Assembly: GCA_027946365.1 (NCBI GenBank)
Contig: JAPEUQ010000023.1
Span: 124,001 to 188,000 of the forward strand
Direction: 5' to 3'
Source of the DNA: Kalmusia sp. IMI 367209
Lineage: Eukaryota > Ascomycota > Dothideomycetes > Pleosporales > Didymosphaeriaceae
DNA length: 64,000 bases
Below, in pieces: positions 1 through 12,600 of the stretch. Every line of letters begins with the position of its first letter. Position 1 is the first letter of the stretch. A program made the position numbers and the translations under genes. Under the pieces are notes generated by a model, which worked only from the letters and a program-made list of their open reading frames with translations, was not told the DNA's origin and did not search any database.

Positions 1-195
1 CGGGCGCGTCTTTCTCCGATTAGGCTTTTTACGTCTTCTGGAGGAGGGAGAACTGACGTTCTGAGAGGTGGTACAGATGGGGGCCTGTGGAATGAGTATC
101 GGTGGCGGTGAGAGAGATGGGGTCGCTCTGGGTCTGACTGGTTGAAGGCCTGGAGATTTATGGCAAGCGTCGTCGGAATCGTAAATGGCTGACAT
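1..195 (-). CDS. possible 5' coding exon of a gene leaving the left edge
   Basis: An open frame on the minus strand begins with ATG at 195-193 and stays open to the window edge (65 codons). It is proline- and serine-rich and ends in a basic patch (SSRRRKKPNRRKTRP) that would suit a nuclear protein. Immediately upstream on the same strand is a CT-rich tract, which is common in fungal 5' leaders. No domain is recognisable. A CTCTCAG at about position 61 could instead be an intron acceptor, so the true exon could start there. It could also be non-coding DNA that is open by chance in this GC-rich region. Confidence 0.25.
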   Translation of the reverse strand, partial: MSAIYDSDDACHKSPGLQPVRPRATPSLSPPPILIPQAPICTTSQNVSSPSSRRRKKPNRRKTRP

Positions 196-2210
196 TCGTT
201 GCCTGAGCTGAGGCTGTTGAGCGTAGCCTCGGTCAGAGAGAGAGAGAGAGAGAGAGCAGTCAGATGTGATGTCGGAAAGGTGCACGATCGGCCCCCACAC
301 AGCTCTTGCAAAGAAAGCTGAGGGCAATTGGCCTTGGGCTAGGGACGAGACAGTGAGGGGTCAACGGAAGCAGGCTTGCAGTGTCTGAAATCAGGTCAGC
401 GCAGTCACGCGTGTGCGGCCTGCGAAGCGACAAGAAAAAGAAAAAAAAAAAATCCAAGTGCAGCATGAAAATCGTGGAACGGACTTTGTCGACGGTTAGC
501 AGGCATGAAAACGAGAGACGCTCGGTCAGAGGCGCCCGCTGGACTGAATGAAATTGAGGTGGGCAAGGCTGCCACCAGTAGCAGCCGGAGGCGGATGAGG
601 GTGGCAGCGAGACAGGGGTCGGAATAGGAAGTTGCATATGATCTGACTGCTCGAAATAACGTGCAGACATCGGAAACAGAAGGAGATTACAAGCAAACGA
701 ACGAGTGGACGGTGGGAGGCAGAAGAAACGGAAAAGGGCCGGGCGATGCGGCTCTGCGCGGTGGAGACGTACCCGAGGTGCGACGAGCACCTTTCAGCCT
801 CAAGGCGGTGGAGAAGGGGGTGCGGGCGGGTGCCGATCGCAAACATACGTCAACCAAGGCGCTGGTTCGATGAACGCATGGGGAGACGATCCGAGGGCTA
901 AAGGGCCCGCGCAACTCCAGAGCAATGGCAACCGACGAGCGCTGGAGCTGGGCCAGCACGCGCAGCAGTGCTGGCGGGCGGGCGCTGGCAGTGAGTTGGG
1001 TGGGGTCGGTCTTTGCGCTCGAGGGCCTTGCGAGCCGCAGTCGCCGGGAGAGTGAGCGCTCGCGGGCGGCGAGGCGTGCGGGGAGGGTTGCGCGCTGGGC
1101 GACGGGGTCGGCCCTCCAGAGACGGGCACGCTGGTGTTGTGAGAGGAGAGCGTGAGCTCGAACGCGCGACGGGATCCATCAGCAAAGCAAGCTCCTCCAA
1201 GGGTTCGAGGCGCAGCGGGACGTCTCGAGCAGGCTGACTGGACTGGACTGGCACACACCTTCAAGAGGCTCCATCAGCCTCACATTCGATTCGAGGACAA
1301 GGCGTCGCTAGAGCAGAATCCCCCCGCGGCTGGATGCCACCGTGCGATCCTTGCGCCTCTTTCTCCGCTTCAGTGAAGAAAGGCCCAGTGGGCCCCTAAA
1401 TGCGTCTGGCCCACCACGGCGACCCCAGAGTTTTCTTCTTCTCGCTGGTCATCAGCCCGGAGCGCCGCGCGCCACTCTGTTCGTTCGCTGCTGCCAACGC
1501 CCATGCCGCCGGCGCCCCTCTGCGCGTCTCGTCGTGGCCACGCTCTGCTCGTCCTGTCGCTGTAAAATGTACGCCCGGGGCGTCGCCGAGTGCGCGCGCG
1601 CGCTGCCTGCACCCGACCCCGCACGCACGAGCAAAGCGCGCTAGCGACCAGTGAGGGATGGAGGAATATATTAAACCGCCCCGTCCACGTCCAGCGACCC
1701 CCAGTGTCACCCAGCTACCTGTTCCCACGTACCGGCCCTGTCCGTCCTGCACGTCGTGTATGGCTGCGTCGGGCGGTGCGCCTTTTCGAACGAGACAAGT
1801 TGCAATGCACTGCGCATTCTCCCTATTCACCCACCACACCTGGCCCCGGCTGACAGCCGCTTCGTCCCGCCTATCGTACAGATGCCCTCCCTCCGCTAGC
1901 ACCGGAACAGCAACAACCACCCTGGCCGCCGCCCTCGGCAGGCTGACCACCGTCTATGTGTATGCATGCAATGCAGGCGGCCCGCCCAAGACGGCCAAGC
2001 GCGCCCGGAAAACCCCTCCCCTCCCCACCAGTGCGGCTGATCAGAACGGACAGGCGTCCTCTCGAGTGAACGAACGCCAGAAAGGAAAACAATTGGCTGA
2101 CAATGCAAGACCGCAGACGGAAGCGGACCTCATACGAGAAATCCGTCCAATGCCATTTACCCTCCCCGTCACCCCAACCCTCCCTTCCCTCCGTGCATCA
2201 AAGGGCAGCA
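196..2210. other. GC-rich intergenic region, no convincing gene
   Basis: Both strands have several overlapping open frames of 60-200 codons, but none shows a recognisable domain, splice structure or consistent frame. They are typical stop-poor shadows in GC-rich DNA. The stretch lies 3' of AGC1 and upstream of the possible left-edge gene, so it may hold that gene's long promoter or leader. It contains an (AG)n microsatellite, an A-rich run at about 433-450, and an AT-rich spot near 1660-1675. Confidence 0.5.
234..256. repeat. (AG)n microsatellite
   Basis: A perfect AG dinucleotide run of about 11 units. Read on the minus strand it is a CT-rich tract just upstream of the possible ATG at 195, a position typical for pyrimidine-rich fungal leaders. 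Confidence 0.9.
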
Positions 2211-4537
2211 TCACGACTGTTGTGACTTACCACCGAAGCCGGGTATCCCAGTGAACGTCTTGCCCTTGGGCAGCCGAGGCCGTCCAAAGTTTTCGTCCAG
2301 GTCGAGGATGACCTTGAGCGCGTTCCGACTGCGCAGATACGGCAACGGCGCCTTCGCTTCTGCAAGGCCTACGCCGGGCTCGACGTGACCGCTGGGCCCT
2401 TCTCCAACGTGGGAGCCTGGCATGGGAAGCGCCCTAGAAACGCATTAGTGACGGTGGATATTGGTTGGGGGGTTCCATCACGTACCGCTGCAGCACTTCG
2501 TAGCCGGCGAGGGTAAATCCGAACTGGGGAGACGACCGCATGATACGGGCTGGGCCGCCCTTGAAGAAGGCTTTGAACCCTTCTTGTTGGTAGATGGTTT
2601 GCGCCGCGTGGCGAAGGCCTGTGTAGGTAGCCTCGCCCTTTCGCGCCTCGACCTGCAGCCTGGTCTTGATGACATCGCATGGAGTCGTGAAATAGGCTGC
2701 AGGCATACCCGCGATGGCACCTGCCGTTAGCATCTGTAGCACACCAAGCGACTTCTGCGGGCTCTCGCCAAAGAAGTCCCTCTTCAGGTGACTGTATGCA
2801 GGGAAGTAGATCGCCGAAAAGGGTACTATGAATTTGTCAGTGTCTCCGTGTGCAATCTTCCGGCAACGGCAAGCTCACCGTCTCGTAGAAGACACGCGCT
2901 GGCACCCTTGTACAGGCCTACAAGACCCAAGTTGCGAACAATCCACATCGCTGATCGTTTCGGTGTGCCCTCTGCCGACTTGGCGATTTCGCCCTGCACC
3001 TGCAATCTGATTTTGACAATCTCGAGAGGGTTGGTGAAGACCTGCAGCCGTTCGATTAGCGCTCGTCCAGCCGAGCCATGCATCGCTAATGCAGGTCCAT
3101 ACTTACAACTTGACAGGCGCCCGCGGTGCCACCTGCCATAAGCTCCCACCCTAACCAGATGTTGCCTGTGGCCTTGTCTGTAAATTTTCCTCGCACCAGG
3201 TCGTTCACCGTCAATTTGATGGCCTTCTCGGGCGCTACACCAACAAGCTGAGGAAGGACACCAGAGTACAGGCCTCGGAAACCCTCGTTTTTGATGACCT
3301 TCTTCGCGCAATCGAGAGAGTTCTTGTACAGAACCTGCCCGACCGCCGAGCCTCTCTGGTTCTGCATCCGCGTCTTGACAAGATCGATCGGGTATACCAT
3401 AAACGCACCGAATGCTCCTGCAAGCGAACCGAGCGCAAAATGATGGACCGATTCCAAAACGTCATGAAGGATGGATTTCGTAGAGGCAAACGCTTTTTGG
3501 CCGGCGTCTGCGATTCTGTCCGCTCCGAGGGTATATGCGGTGTGCCAAGAAGGATCCAGGACACGAGCAAAATCTCGTAGACCTAGCCGCCCTGAAGGCT
3601 CATCCAAGCCTGCAAAGTGGAACAGGATATCTGCCTCCATTGGGGTATACAGATTGAAGCGACTGATCCTGGAGGCTTCATTGAGGAAATCTGTGCGAGT
3701 GATCTTGCCATCTGAACTCTTGGTCGTTGCATTCCGGATGATCAGCTCGACCATGTCCATCTGCTGAATCATGTTTTGGAAAGCCCGTACATTGGCGTAT
3801 GAAATCTTGCTGCCGGTTGAAATGTTGCACAGGGTGGGAAGATTCTCGAGAAGGTAGTCGGACAACTTGTGGGCCGCCGTCTCCCGGATGATGCGCTGAA
3901 AATCTTCAGGCTCGATGAAACCGTCCTTGTTCTTGTCAAAGTGCACGAACGCTTGTCTTACACGCTCTCCCTGCAGGCCACGAAGCATCTGAGCGAATTG
4001 CGGATAGGTCATAATGTGTCGCCTGCCCTTTGACCCAATGTATAGCGTTGCCCATTCTGAGTTCCAGTTGAATGGGAGGCTCTCTTCCCCTTTGTGTGCC
4101 TTCCATGTCTCGTAGAACTCCTCAAAGTCGATGTAGCCCGAGCGGTCGCGGTCGAAGAAGCGGAAGATGACTTCGTACTCCGCGTCCGGTTTCGCGAGCA
4201 GGTTCTGGAAGACAGCCCAGTCCTGGAGGGTGACGCGGCCCTTCGAGTCGCGATCTGCGACATAGAAGAGAATGCCGTACTGATAGCGCTTGATCTTGTG
4301 CTGGATGGACGAGCGTGGTCAGCTTCGATGCATTCGACACGTTTCAGAGGGGGTACCCACGTAATCTTCGCTCTCAGGCGCGACAGCGTCAATGAAGTCG
4401 CTCTCCTCCAGATATTGATCGCCGCTTTCGTCCTTTTTGGCGTATCTCATGAAAGTCTGGCGCATGAGCGAAGAGAGCTGCGGCTCGTCGGAGGTGCCGA
4501 GGAGCACCTCGCCCACCTGCTCCTTTACGGTCGCCAT
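2211..4537 (-). CDS. AGC1: mitochondrial aspartate/glutamate carrier (EF-hand SLC25)
   Basis: This is the homologue of citrin/aralar, which exchanges aspartate for glutamate across the inner mitochondrial membrane and feeds the malate-aspartate shuttle. Five exons can be joined (4537-4361, 4300-3107, 3041-2879, 2825-2486, 2433-2211), giving 698 residues, the usual length. The N-terminal half has EF-hand loops, for example [13 protein letters not shown] (about 109-121) and [13 protein letters not shown] (about 180-193). The C-terminal half (about 350-640) is the three-fold carrier repeat with signatures [20 protein letters not shown] and [10 protein letters not shown]. The introns are 52-65 nt; the last is GTACGT...TTTCTAG. 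The start is the ATG beginning [10 protein letters not shown]. Calcium regulation through the EF-hands is known for the animal family; here it is inferred. Confidence 0.95.
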
Positions 4538-5526
4538 GGCGGAGTAGGCGTGGATTCGGGTCTGCAGGTATCAATGGCACTTAACGATAGTGGAGAAGTC
4601 GGATTGAGTGATCGGAGGGCGTAGGGAGGGAGAGAGGGCGTGTGACTCGACCAGCCGCAAGCCGTGCAGGAGGAGCTTAAGCTCTGTGCGGGTTTCGGCG
4701 CGAAGCTATGCACAGACAAAATTTAATTGCCAGCTATCGATTAGCGTCACTCGGGGAAATCGTGGAGAAGGCGCGGGAAGAGACGGGTGCGCCGCGCTGG
4801 AGAAATGCACAAGGGACAGCTGCTGCTATCGATCGTGAGACATGGGCGCTTTTCTTGGCTACGCGATTGCGAGTGAGGCGGCGGCAGCGGCGGCGGCCGA
4901 CCGTCTGAAATTTTCTGCTGGATTTTGTTATTCCTAGGGATGGGGGTGTATTACCAAACCATGCTCACCGCCAATCCAATGGTGTGATCGCCAAACTTGC
5001 AGGGCCCCGTGCTTTGGCGTGGGGACGACGACACCTGGGCGTAAACAGAGCGCGAGTCCCGTGACGCCGAAGGCCGGGCGGACACGGGCACGCGGGTCGC
5101 ATCCTGCATCCATATTGGGTGTGCAGCTGCGCGCAATGAGGCTCTGCGGCAGTCTGCAATAAAAAAATCGCTATACCGGCTCCAGGGTTGCGCTGCATCT
5201 GTAGATCTCGGTAGTCACGCAGCACGCGCGTTTCCTGCCGTGGCCTCGGAGAGTCAAGAGTTGGTGTTGCGCTGTCACCAACGCTCCCCACATTTTTTGG
5301 GTGTCGCATCGAGGTCCTTCGGTCCAAGAGAACGTGACTTGTACGGAGGTACAGCACGACCCGACCCGACCCGCAGGCCCGAGTGGTGGACAACGAGCAA
5401 CATGCGTCGGACAGCCCGAATAGGACCAGTACATATGTAAAGCTACATACAATCTCACTCGCTATCTAGTAGACGTGCCAATAATAGTTGTCATAGTACA
5501 TGCAAATTACAGGGCAGGCTTGACAG
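4538..5526. other. intergenic: AGC1 promoter and PDX1 3' flank
   Basis: AGC1 and PDX1 are both on the minus strand, so this stretch is the promoter and leader of AGC1 (right next to 4537) followed by the 3' flank of PDX1. Short open frames on both strands show no domain. I see no RNA gene or repeat. Confidence 0.6.
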
Positions 5527-6999
5527 CTAAACAACTAGCCGTCCTGGCTCGGCCTCCAGCACGCTCTTGACGCGCTCCAAGAAAACACGTCCTCTCCGCT
5601 CGTCGCCTTTCGGTACGCTTACACTAAAGACGTTCAATGGCGCAATGACTGTAGCCGCTCCTCCGATAGGTGCCTTAGCCGCAGCTGTCTTCTTTCCTGC
5701 GAGGAAATCTAGAACGTCGGGCTTCTTCGCAGCCAGGGCCCTGGGCTGGAAAGTGGTGGGGGGTAGCGCCGTTACTTGGGGCACAAAGCTACCGCGTGAG
5801 TACTTCTTTCCAGCGACCTTGTCCAGACCAAGAACCGCGTCAAAGAGTTCATCCGCAGAAGGCTTGGAAGTCAACGAACGCGGAAGATCCTCGTTTGCAA
5901 GTTCTGCTGCGCGGGCGATGAAAGTGGAGAGTGGCAGGAATACCCCAATGGAACTCTGCACGCGCTTCTGGACCTCCGTAACAGCCTTGAGCGAGATAGG
6001 AAGAGCCACTTCAATATCCAACTCCTCAACGACTTGAGGCAATTCCGGAGTTGCGGCGGCCTTTTCGGAAGCAGGTTTCTGCTTGGGCGCTGCAGGCTTG
6101 ATATTCGAAAGATCCAGGTGCGAGAGCTTCCTCAGACGTGCGGCCGCTTCTGAAGCAGCAGACTCGTTGATGCGTCCGAGGTAAACCAAAACGTCACCCT
6201 TTAATAGCCTTCCATTAGGACCAGTCGCGGGTATCTTGTCTGCCTCTTCCTTAGGTAGCCCATTCTCCTTCAAAAGGTGTTGTACCGAGGGATACAAGGG
6301 GTAGGTCTGTTTCTGGGCCTTTCCAGCGACGCTCTTGGAGGCGTTCGAGGGTGCGGGCTTGGGTGCCGGCTTAGAAGTCTCCTTCGGAGGAGCTGATGAG
6401 GACTCCGACTTTGACTGCTCCTTTGGGGCTTCCGGCTTAGACGGCTTGCTGTCCTCTGGGGGTATCTCTAAGGAGCTAATGTCGTCGTCTGGCTCCGCAG
6501 TGACCGCTATCCGGGTGCCGACCTGAATTGCTTTCGTACCATCGCCTTGCTATTCCAAGTCAGCTCCCTTTCTCGGCCCCAATCAAATGTAGTGAAGCGT
6601 ACCAGAATCTTTGCCAGTACACCGTCATCTTGTGCCTCCACATCCATCTGAGCCTTGTCCGTCTCAATCTCTAGAAGGACATCGCCGGCGACGAAAGAAT
6701 CGCCTGCAGTTCATTAGCCACTGCCAGAGTACATTCGCGGGCCGGTGCGGTCGCTGATCGTACCTTCCTTCAATTTCCACGTCGCGATATTGCCCTCGGT
6801 CATGGTCGGAGAGAGTGCAGGCATGTTGAAGTTCTGCGCTGCGAGCGAGGCCTGTCCAGCGTGGAATGCTACAGAGACATTGTCAGTTTGTTCCTAATTC
6901 CCCGAGCTGCCAGCTCCTACCTCTGCGAGAGCCATGGCTCCGGAGCTGCTGGGACGCAGCACGCGCCGACAATCTACATGCCGCAGCGATTGAGGCCAT
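5527..6999 (-). CDS. PDX1: pyruvate dehydrogenase complex E3-binding protein X
   Basis: A mitochondrial matrix protein that tethers dihydrolipoamide dehydrogenase (E3) to the E2 core of the pyruvate dehydrogenase complex. Four exons (6999-6921, 6868-6764, 6703-6603, 6549-5527) give 435 residues. A basic, serine/alanine-rich presequence ([20 protein letters not shown]) is followed by the lipoyl domain with the modified lysine in [10 protein letters not shown] Pro/Ala/Lys-rich linker leads to the peripheral-subunit-binding domain (around [20 protein letters not shown] and [14 protein letters not shown]). The C-terminal part is short and lacks the HxxxDG acetyltransferase motif, which separates Pdx1 from the catalytic E2 Lat1. 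The start codon is the first ATG giving a mitochondrial presequence. It shares a 256-bp promoter with the next gene. Confidence 0.93.
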
Positions 7000-7255
7000 G
7001 GAGCGCAATTGACGCAGAGTGCAATCGCGGGCGAGAGAATGTTGGAGCGTCGGGTTGTTGAAGAAAGTCGAGCTTGTTGAGCGAACTTCCGCAGGTGGGT
7101 CCGAGCGCGCTCCCCGAAAATAGTGGCTTGACATTTTCGAGCTCGATGCCACGGCTCCATGACTGGGGACGGATAGCCTCTTCGCACACAGAGGCGCATC
7201 TTTCAAGTAAGTTACTGTAGATCCGAGGAGTACTCAGATCTAATTGTTCGTTAGC
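7000..7255. promoter_or_regulatory. bidirectional promoter between two mitochondrial genes
   Basis: Only 256 bp separate the start codons of PDX1 (-) and the mitochondrial membrane protein gene (+), so both promoters must lie here. Shared regulation of two mitochondrial genes is plausible but inferred; I recognise no specific factor site. Confidence 0.6.
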
Positions 7256-8179
7256 ATGGCCGCCTTTCCTCGGGGAGTGGGCAGCTTCTTCCATCCACAA
7301 GCCCTCCGCCTACCGTCCTCTCTACGCGCTACCCTGGTCTCCCCACGATTGCAACCGGCTCAAATTCAACCTCTGAACCGGTCGTTCTCTACCTCTATAC
7401 TGCACCGTTATGCGACGCCGATCCGCTCTCCATATAACGCATATGGATCCTATTCGACATCTGATCCTGTCCTTCGATCCGTTATACAAACGCGGCAGCC
7501 TGTCCTTCTATACAAAGAACCGCCGCGCCGAGATTACCTGTGGAAAGTCTATGGATGGGCTACATTGGCTTCTGGTGTTGGTCTGTACTGCTTTTATTGG
7601 GTTGCAACGTTACCAGAAGGGCTGCCCTTCTTTGTCGCGCCAACATACATAGTAATGGGGACTGCCTTTTGTGCTATCGGGCTTCACATATATCAGCGAC
7701 CGGTTCGCCGAATTATCTCACTAGAGGTGATACCAAGCACCATGGGCGGACGCCTGCAGCTCCGGCTTAGGGGTTTGAAAACACCTTTTAGCGAAGAGTC
7801 CGTGATTACAACGGATATCTGGGACGCGACAATAGGCGAGAAGACTGCGCCTATGATAGCAGAAATAGTCGAGGCTGACCGAGCGAGAAAACAGAGGGTG
7901 TCGCAAGGGCTAGAAGACGTATCCATCCTGGCGCGCGTCTGGGAAATAGCTGCCCGTTGGGTCGAGCAAAAGTGGACATCGTTCTTCCTGCGCTTCAAGT
8001 TTGCAGTGCTGCAGTTCGGGATGACACACGTTGAAATCGACGGAGTGAAGTGGAAGATCGACTGCACCGGTTATGTGCGAGAACAAGGCCAAGGTACGAT
8101 ACCAACGAGTCGAGCTTTTTACGTTGAATGGTTTGCTCATTCTGATACAGCTATTGATCGCATAATGCCTGTGGAGTAG
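7256..8179 (+). CDS. mitochondrial two-TM protein, TMEM70/TMEM223-like
   Basis: The start is the ATG of MAAFPRGVGSFF; the upstream TTG in the same frame is not a credible start. The first 50 or so residues are rich in Arg, Ser and Leu with almost no acids, a typical mitochondrial targeting sequence (LNRSFSTSILHR). Two hydrophobic segments (around WATLASGVGLYCFYWVATL and FFVAPTYIVMGTAFCAIGL) form a hairpin, followed by a soluble C-terminal domain. This layout resembles the TMEM70/TMEM186/TMEM223 group of respiratory-chain assembly proteins, but the assignment rests on layout only. A 57-nt GTACGA...ATACAG segment near the 3' end (about 8094-8150) looks like an intron and is in frame without a stop, so 288 or 307 residues are both possible. 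Confidence 0.75.
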   Translation: MAAFPRGVGSFFHPQALRLPSSLRATLVSPRLQPAQIQPLNRSFSTSILHRYATPIRSPYNAYGSYSTSDPVLRSVIQTRQPVLLYKEPPRRDYLWKVYGWATLASGVGLYCFYWVATLPEGLPFFVAPTYIVMGTAFCAIGLHIYQRPVRRIISLEVIPSTMGGRLQLRLRGLKTPFSEESVITTDIWDATIGEKTAPMIAEIVEADRARKQRVSQGLEDVSILARVWEIAARWVEQKWTSFFLRFKFAVLQFGMTHVEIDGVKWKIDCTGYVREQGQGTIPTSRAFYVEWFAHSDTAIDRIMPVE

Positions 8180-9636
8180 AGGCCGTCGTCTACACACCTT
8201 ACATTGAAGTTCTCCTGCTTTGTCTGTCATACATGGTTATGCATCTTACTAGCGGCAGAGCGAGCCTCGGAGATGTTTGATATGCCTGTTTGTACACTAT
8301 CTGTCTGCTCTATCGAGATGTACGATATGACTCTCGCATGCTTTATCTGACGCAAGTGGTTTGGAATGCGTAGACAGTTGAGCGAGTATTAAGAAGATCT
8401 GTAGTCATGCCCTGTAAATATGTAGAACTTGTAAATATGCAAGGGATATTTTGAAGAAGTTCGAAGAAGAAGTGTATGGAATTATAAGACCTGTTCGACA
8501 AGAACTATACGATTTTTAGGATGTTCATACTGGTTGCGGCCACACCAAATAACGCATGGTGTTAGCCTTGCATCAACACCAACGCCGCTTATTCAGAAGT
8601 ATCCAAACTTCACTTACACCGAAAACCAACCGGAACGCAGCCCCTGCATAAGAACACGAACAACAAATTAAGATGATTAACTACATATGAAAGCATTTGT
8701 AGCATCTTATTTAAGCCATGGACCTAAGAAGGCTGCTCGGCTCCGTTATACATGTGTTTACATGATCTATTGCCTGATCAATGCTAACGGCGAAAAGTAT
8801 TTGAGTAAATGAATTTTGTTCCGAACAGAATGGGGATGTGCCAGAGCAAGAAGTGGACTGAGCAGTGCCATCCCAAACGTTGAAGTTGGCACGTGCGCCA
8901 CGTGCTTCCCCACACGATCGTTGGCAGCGATGACACTTGAATTTAAGCTTTTGAGCCGCATTTCGTACCTTGCAGGTCGATCGCCAGCAGGATGGTAGTT
9001 AAGTATGATTCTGCATCTGTGAATTGCCCCTCAGGGGTACTCAAGAGATCCCCGAAAAGTGCCCGATTTTAGTATATCAACTTCGAGAAGGCGATTCAAG
9101 TCATAAATGGGGCTTTTGCAGCGCAAAAAGGGTGAGAATTATTGCATTCTGTCGTTGCTGTGAAAGCGTGTCCGGGGACCCGAGAAATGTTGTGTCGGAC
9201 GCCAGGCAACCGTGCCCTGGTCCGAGCGCTGACCGCGACTGCCACTGCCCCCAACACCTTTGCGAAACTCAACACCCCAACCGATCCCCCGCTTCACCCG
9301 CCAGTGACTGCTCGCGCATCTCGGCCTTCTTGGGATATTTAGTGGTTGTATTTCCTTTGTATGCAGCCTCTCTCAGCGCATCCGACGTTTGTCTACGTTA
9401 GCGCGTCATCCTCGACATTTCGCATCAACACCCGCGCCCCGACCAAACACACGACTATCGACACCCCCATTCCAAGCATCGCATTCGCGATTGCAAACGG
9501 CGCCTAGTCCGCAGCAGATGCTATTCTTATATTGACATACCCTTATTGCGCGGTGTATGTTCAGCGCAGCCCCCCGTGATGCCGCCAATTGCTAAAACCC
9601 GACAGTCTTGCACGCAGCTTCACCGTACCAATCCTC
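8180..9636. other. intergenic, including the YTA7 5' leader
   Basis: 3' flank of the mitochondrial gene, then AT-rich DNA (8.2-8.9 kb), then a C-rich and CA-rich stretch (9.2-9.6 kb) that looks like the promoter and leader of YTA7. Open frames here are short and featureless. No tRNA or repeat seen. Confidence 0.6.
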
Positions 9637-12600
9637 ATGTCGAATCGCACGAAAAGGAAGCTCGAGAACTTCGATCCGAACGCGTCCGATCCCGAAGATC
9701 TCGACTGGGACGCTGCGGATCGCCCATCACCCCAGCGCCGACGTAAGAGACATACGTCTGGCGCCCCAAGAAAGAAGAGCGCCAAGCGCCAGCGCCGCGG
9801 CTACAGCGGTTCCGACGTGGACGACGACGACGAGATCGTGTCCGACGATTCTTTCACCGAGCGATCGTCTTCCGAAGAGGTTGAAATCAATCCAGCCACT
9901 GGTCGCAGCGTGCGTCGCGCAACCAAGAAGCAGGTCAAGTACGAGGAGAGTGACGAAGACGCAATCGAAGACACACCCTCCGAAGACGAGCTAGCACTCA
10001 GCCCCGCGCCCCGTCGCAATCGTAACGAAGCGCAGCAGAGCATCGAGGCACCATCGCTCATTGTAAAGCTCAAAGTACCAAGCATGGCGACACAATCAGG
10101 AAGGAATATGCGCACTCGCCAGGGCAGCAAGTCTGTCGCTGGTGCACGCGGCAAGACTCCAGATGTATTGGGCACGCGCCGCAGCAGTCGCCTATCTCAT
10201 GATGTAGAAGAGCCCATCGTGGAGCTGTCCGAGTCTGGCAAGCATGCCAACATTGTCCGACAGGGCACACGCAGCCCGGAACCTGTTGCCCCAAGAGCAA
10301 CAAGAGGCGCCAAAGCCCCTAGAACTAGCGCCATCATGGAAGCATCCCAGGAAGATTCCATGCGTCGTGGCGAAAGTGTCGGACCGCTCGACGATCTGCT
10401 TCCTGAGAAACCCGATACGCAGGTGTCGGGTAGTCATGAAGATTCACCTGAACACGAAGCTCAAGAGGTCGCCAAGGACGATGACGACGACGAAGACATG
10501 CAGGAGGGCGTAATACAAGAGTCGCAACATGAAGTAGCCGTCGAGGATTCGGATGAAGATGGGCCTGTCACGCGCGGTGGTGCCAGAAGCCTTAGGGTGA
10601 GTGTCTAGCCCACAGTCGATGATTTAGAGCTAACGTTGTCCAGTCTGCGAAACGCAAGCGAGGCGTCGACGAGAGCAGCGATTTTGAGCCCGCTGCAGAA
10701 GACGAGAAGGAAGAAGAGATGTCCGATGTGGACCAGGGGAAGGACCGTCCGTCGACATCCGATGACAGCGCCTCAGGCTCAGGCAGAAGGTCCGCTCGTG
10801 TCCGTGCTAGCACACGAAATAAGAGTCGTCGAAATTCCGACTCTTCCGATCAGGACTCAGCACTGGATGCAGATGAGCTGGCTGAGGAAGCTCAGGAGCT
10901 GCAGCCTAATAGACGCAGACGTCTTAACAGGCGGGTCCCAGACAGCGACCTTGTCTACGATCAAGAGCCGAAGCGACGCAACCGCGCACGGAACACGGTC
11001 GACTATCGCCTTGTCCGCCCGGAGCTTAATGCTGTATTTGATGAAGAAGAAGGTGGCGCTGCCGCGCCTGACAAGTCTCGCTCTAGAGCTGGACGCTCAA
11101 CGTACCGCAGCCTCTTCAGTAACCAAGGCCCATTCGGCGGCGGTCTAGAAGCTGGTGCTATGGGTGGCGTTGATTCAGATAGCAGCGATGACGAAGTGCA
11201 AAAGATGCCCAAGTCATATGGCGGGACCGTTGGCATGACCCCGACCACAGCAACAGCGCCTGCCTTTGGATTCCCACAGACACATAATGCCGATGCTCAG
11301 CAGTCAGGCGGCGGCCCGGCTAATCTGGGCAAAGTCAAGGACAAGAAGGCTCTTGCAGATGCTGACCCACTTGGTGTCGATACCAATGTCACCTTTGACG
11401 GTGTCGGTGGCTTAGACAATCATATCAACCAGCTCAAAGAAATGGTCATGCTTCCATTACTCTACCCGGAGATCTTCCAACAATTCAAGACCACCCCTCC
11501 TCGAGGTGTCTTGTTCCATGGACCCCCGGGAACTGGGAAAACTCTCCTCGCCCGTGCACTTGCGTCTAGCGTTAGTCAACAGGGGCAGAAAGTGACCTTT
11601 TACATGCGTAAAGGCGCGGATGCACTCAGCAAATGGGTCGGTGAAGCTGAGCGACAACTCCGTCTACTTTTCGAGGAGGCACGCAAGAATCAACCAAGTA
11701 TCATCTTCTTCGATGAGATTGATGGTTTGGCACCGGTGCGCTCAAGCAAACAAGAGCAAATCCATGCCTCCATTGTGGCGACGCTTCTGGCTCTCATGGA
11801 TGGTATGGACGGCCGTGGCCAAGTCATTGTCATTGGCGCGACCAACAGACCCGACTCTGTCGACCCGGCTTTGCGCCGACCAGGTCGATTCGACCGCGAG
11901 TTTTACTTCCCTCTGCCTGACGCTGTTGGTCGCCGCGCTATCATTAACATTCACACGAAGAATTGGGAACCCCCCTTGAAACCCGAGATGATGGATCAGC
12001 TAGCCGATCTAACGAAGGGTTACGGTGGTGCCGATCTACGCGCGCTGTGCACCGAAGCTGCTTTGAATGCCGTACAAGGAACCTTCCCTCAAATATACTC
12101 GTCGGAAAGAAAGCTCCTCATCGATCCTACTCAGATCAAGGTTCTCGCTAAGGACTTCATGATCTCTATTAACAAGATTGTACCGTCATCACAGCGGACG
12201 GCCACATCAAGTGCAGCACCACTGGCAAAGAGCATCGAGCCCCTGTTGCGTAAGCCACTTCAAGAGGTCATAGAGCGTATCGATCATCTCATTCCTCGGA
12301 GGAAGAAGCTAAGCGCACTTGAAGAGGCACAATATGATGACCGAGACGATGTGAAGGGCTTCGAGCGCGAAACCACTATGCGGAATTTCGAAAGCAGCAG
12401 GATTTTCCGCCCACGTCTGCTCATCAATGGTTTGGAAGGCATGGGTCAGCAATACCTTAGTGCAGCCTTGCTCAGCAAGATCGAAGGTCTTCACGTCCAG
12501 TCATTCGATTTGCCCACAATATTTGAAGATTCAGGGCGGACACCAGAGGTTGCTGTAACACAACTTTTCACCGAAGTGAGACGCCACAAACCCAGTGTCA

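Noticed and set aside
1342..2254. Overlapping open frames of 100-198 codons, both strands.
   Set aside because: Stop-poor GC-rich sequence; compositionally biased translations with no domain, conserved start or splice pattern.
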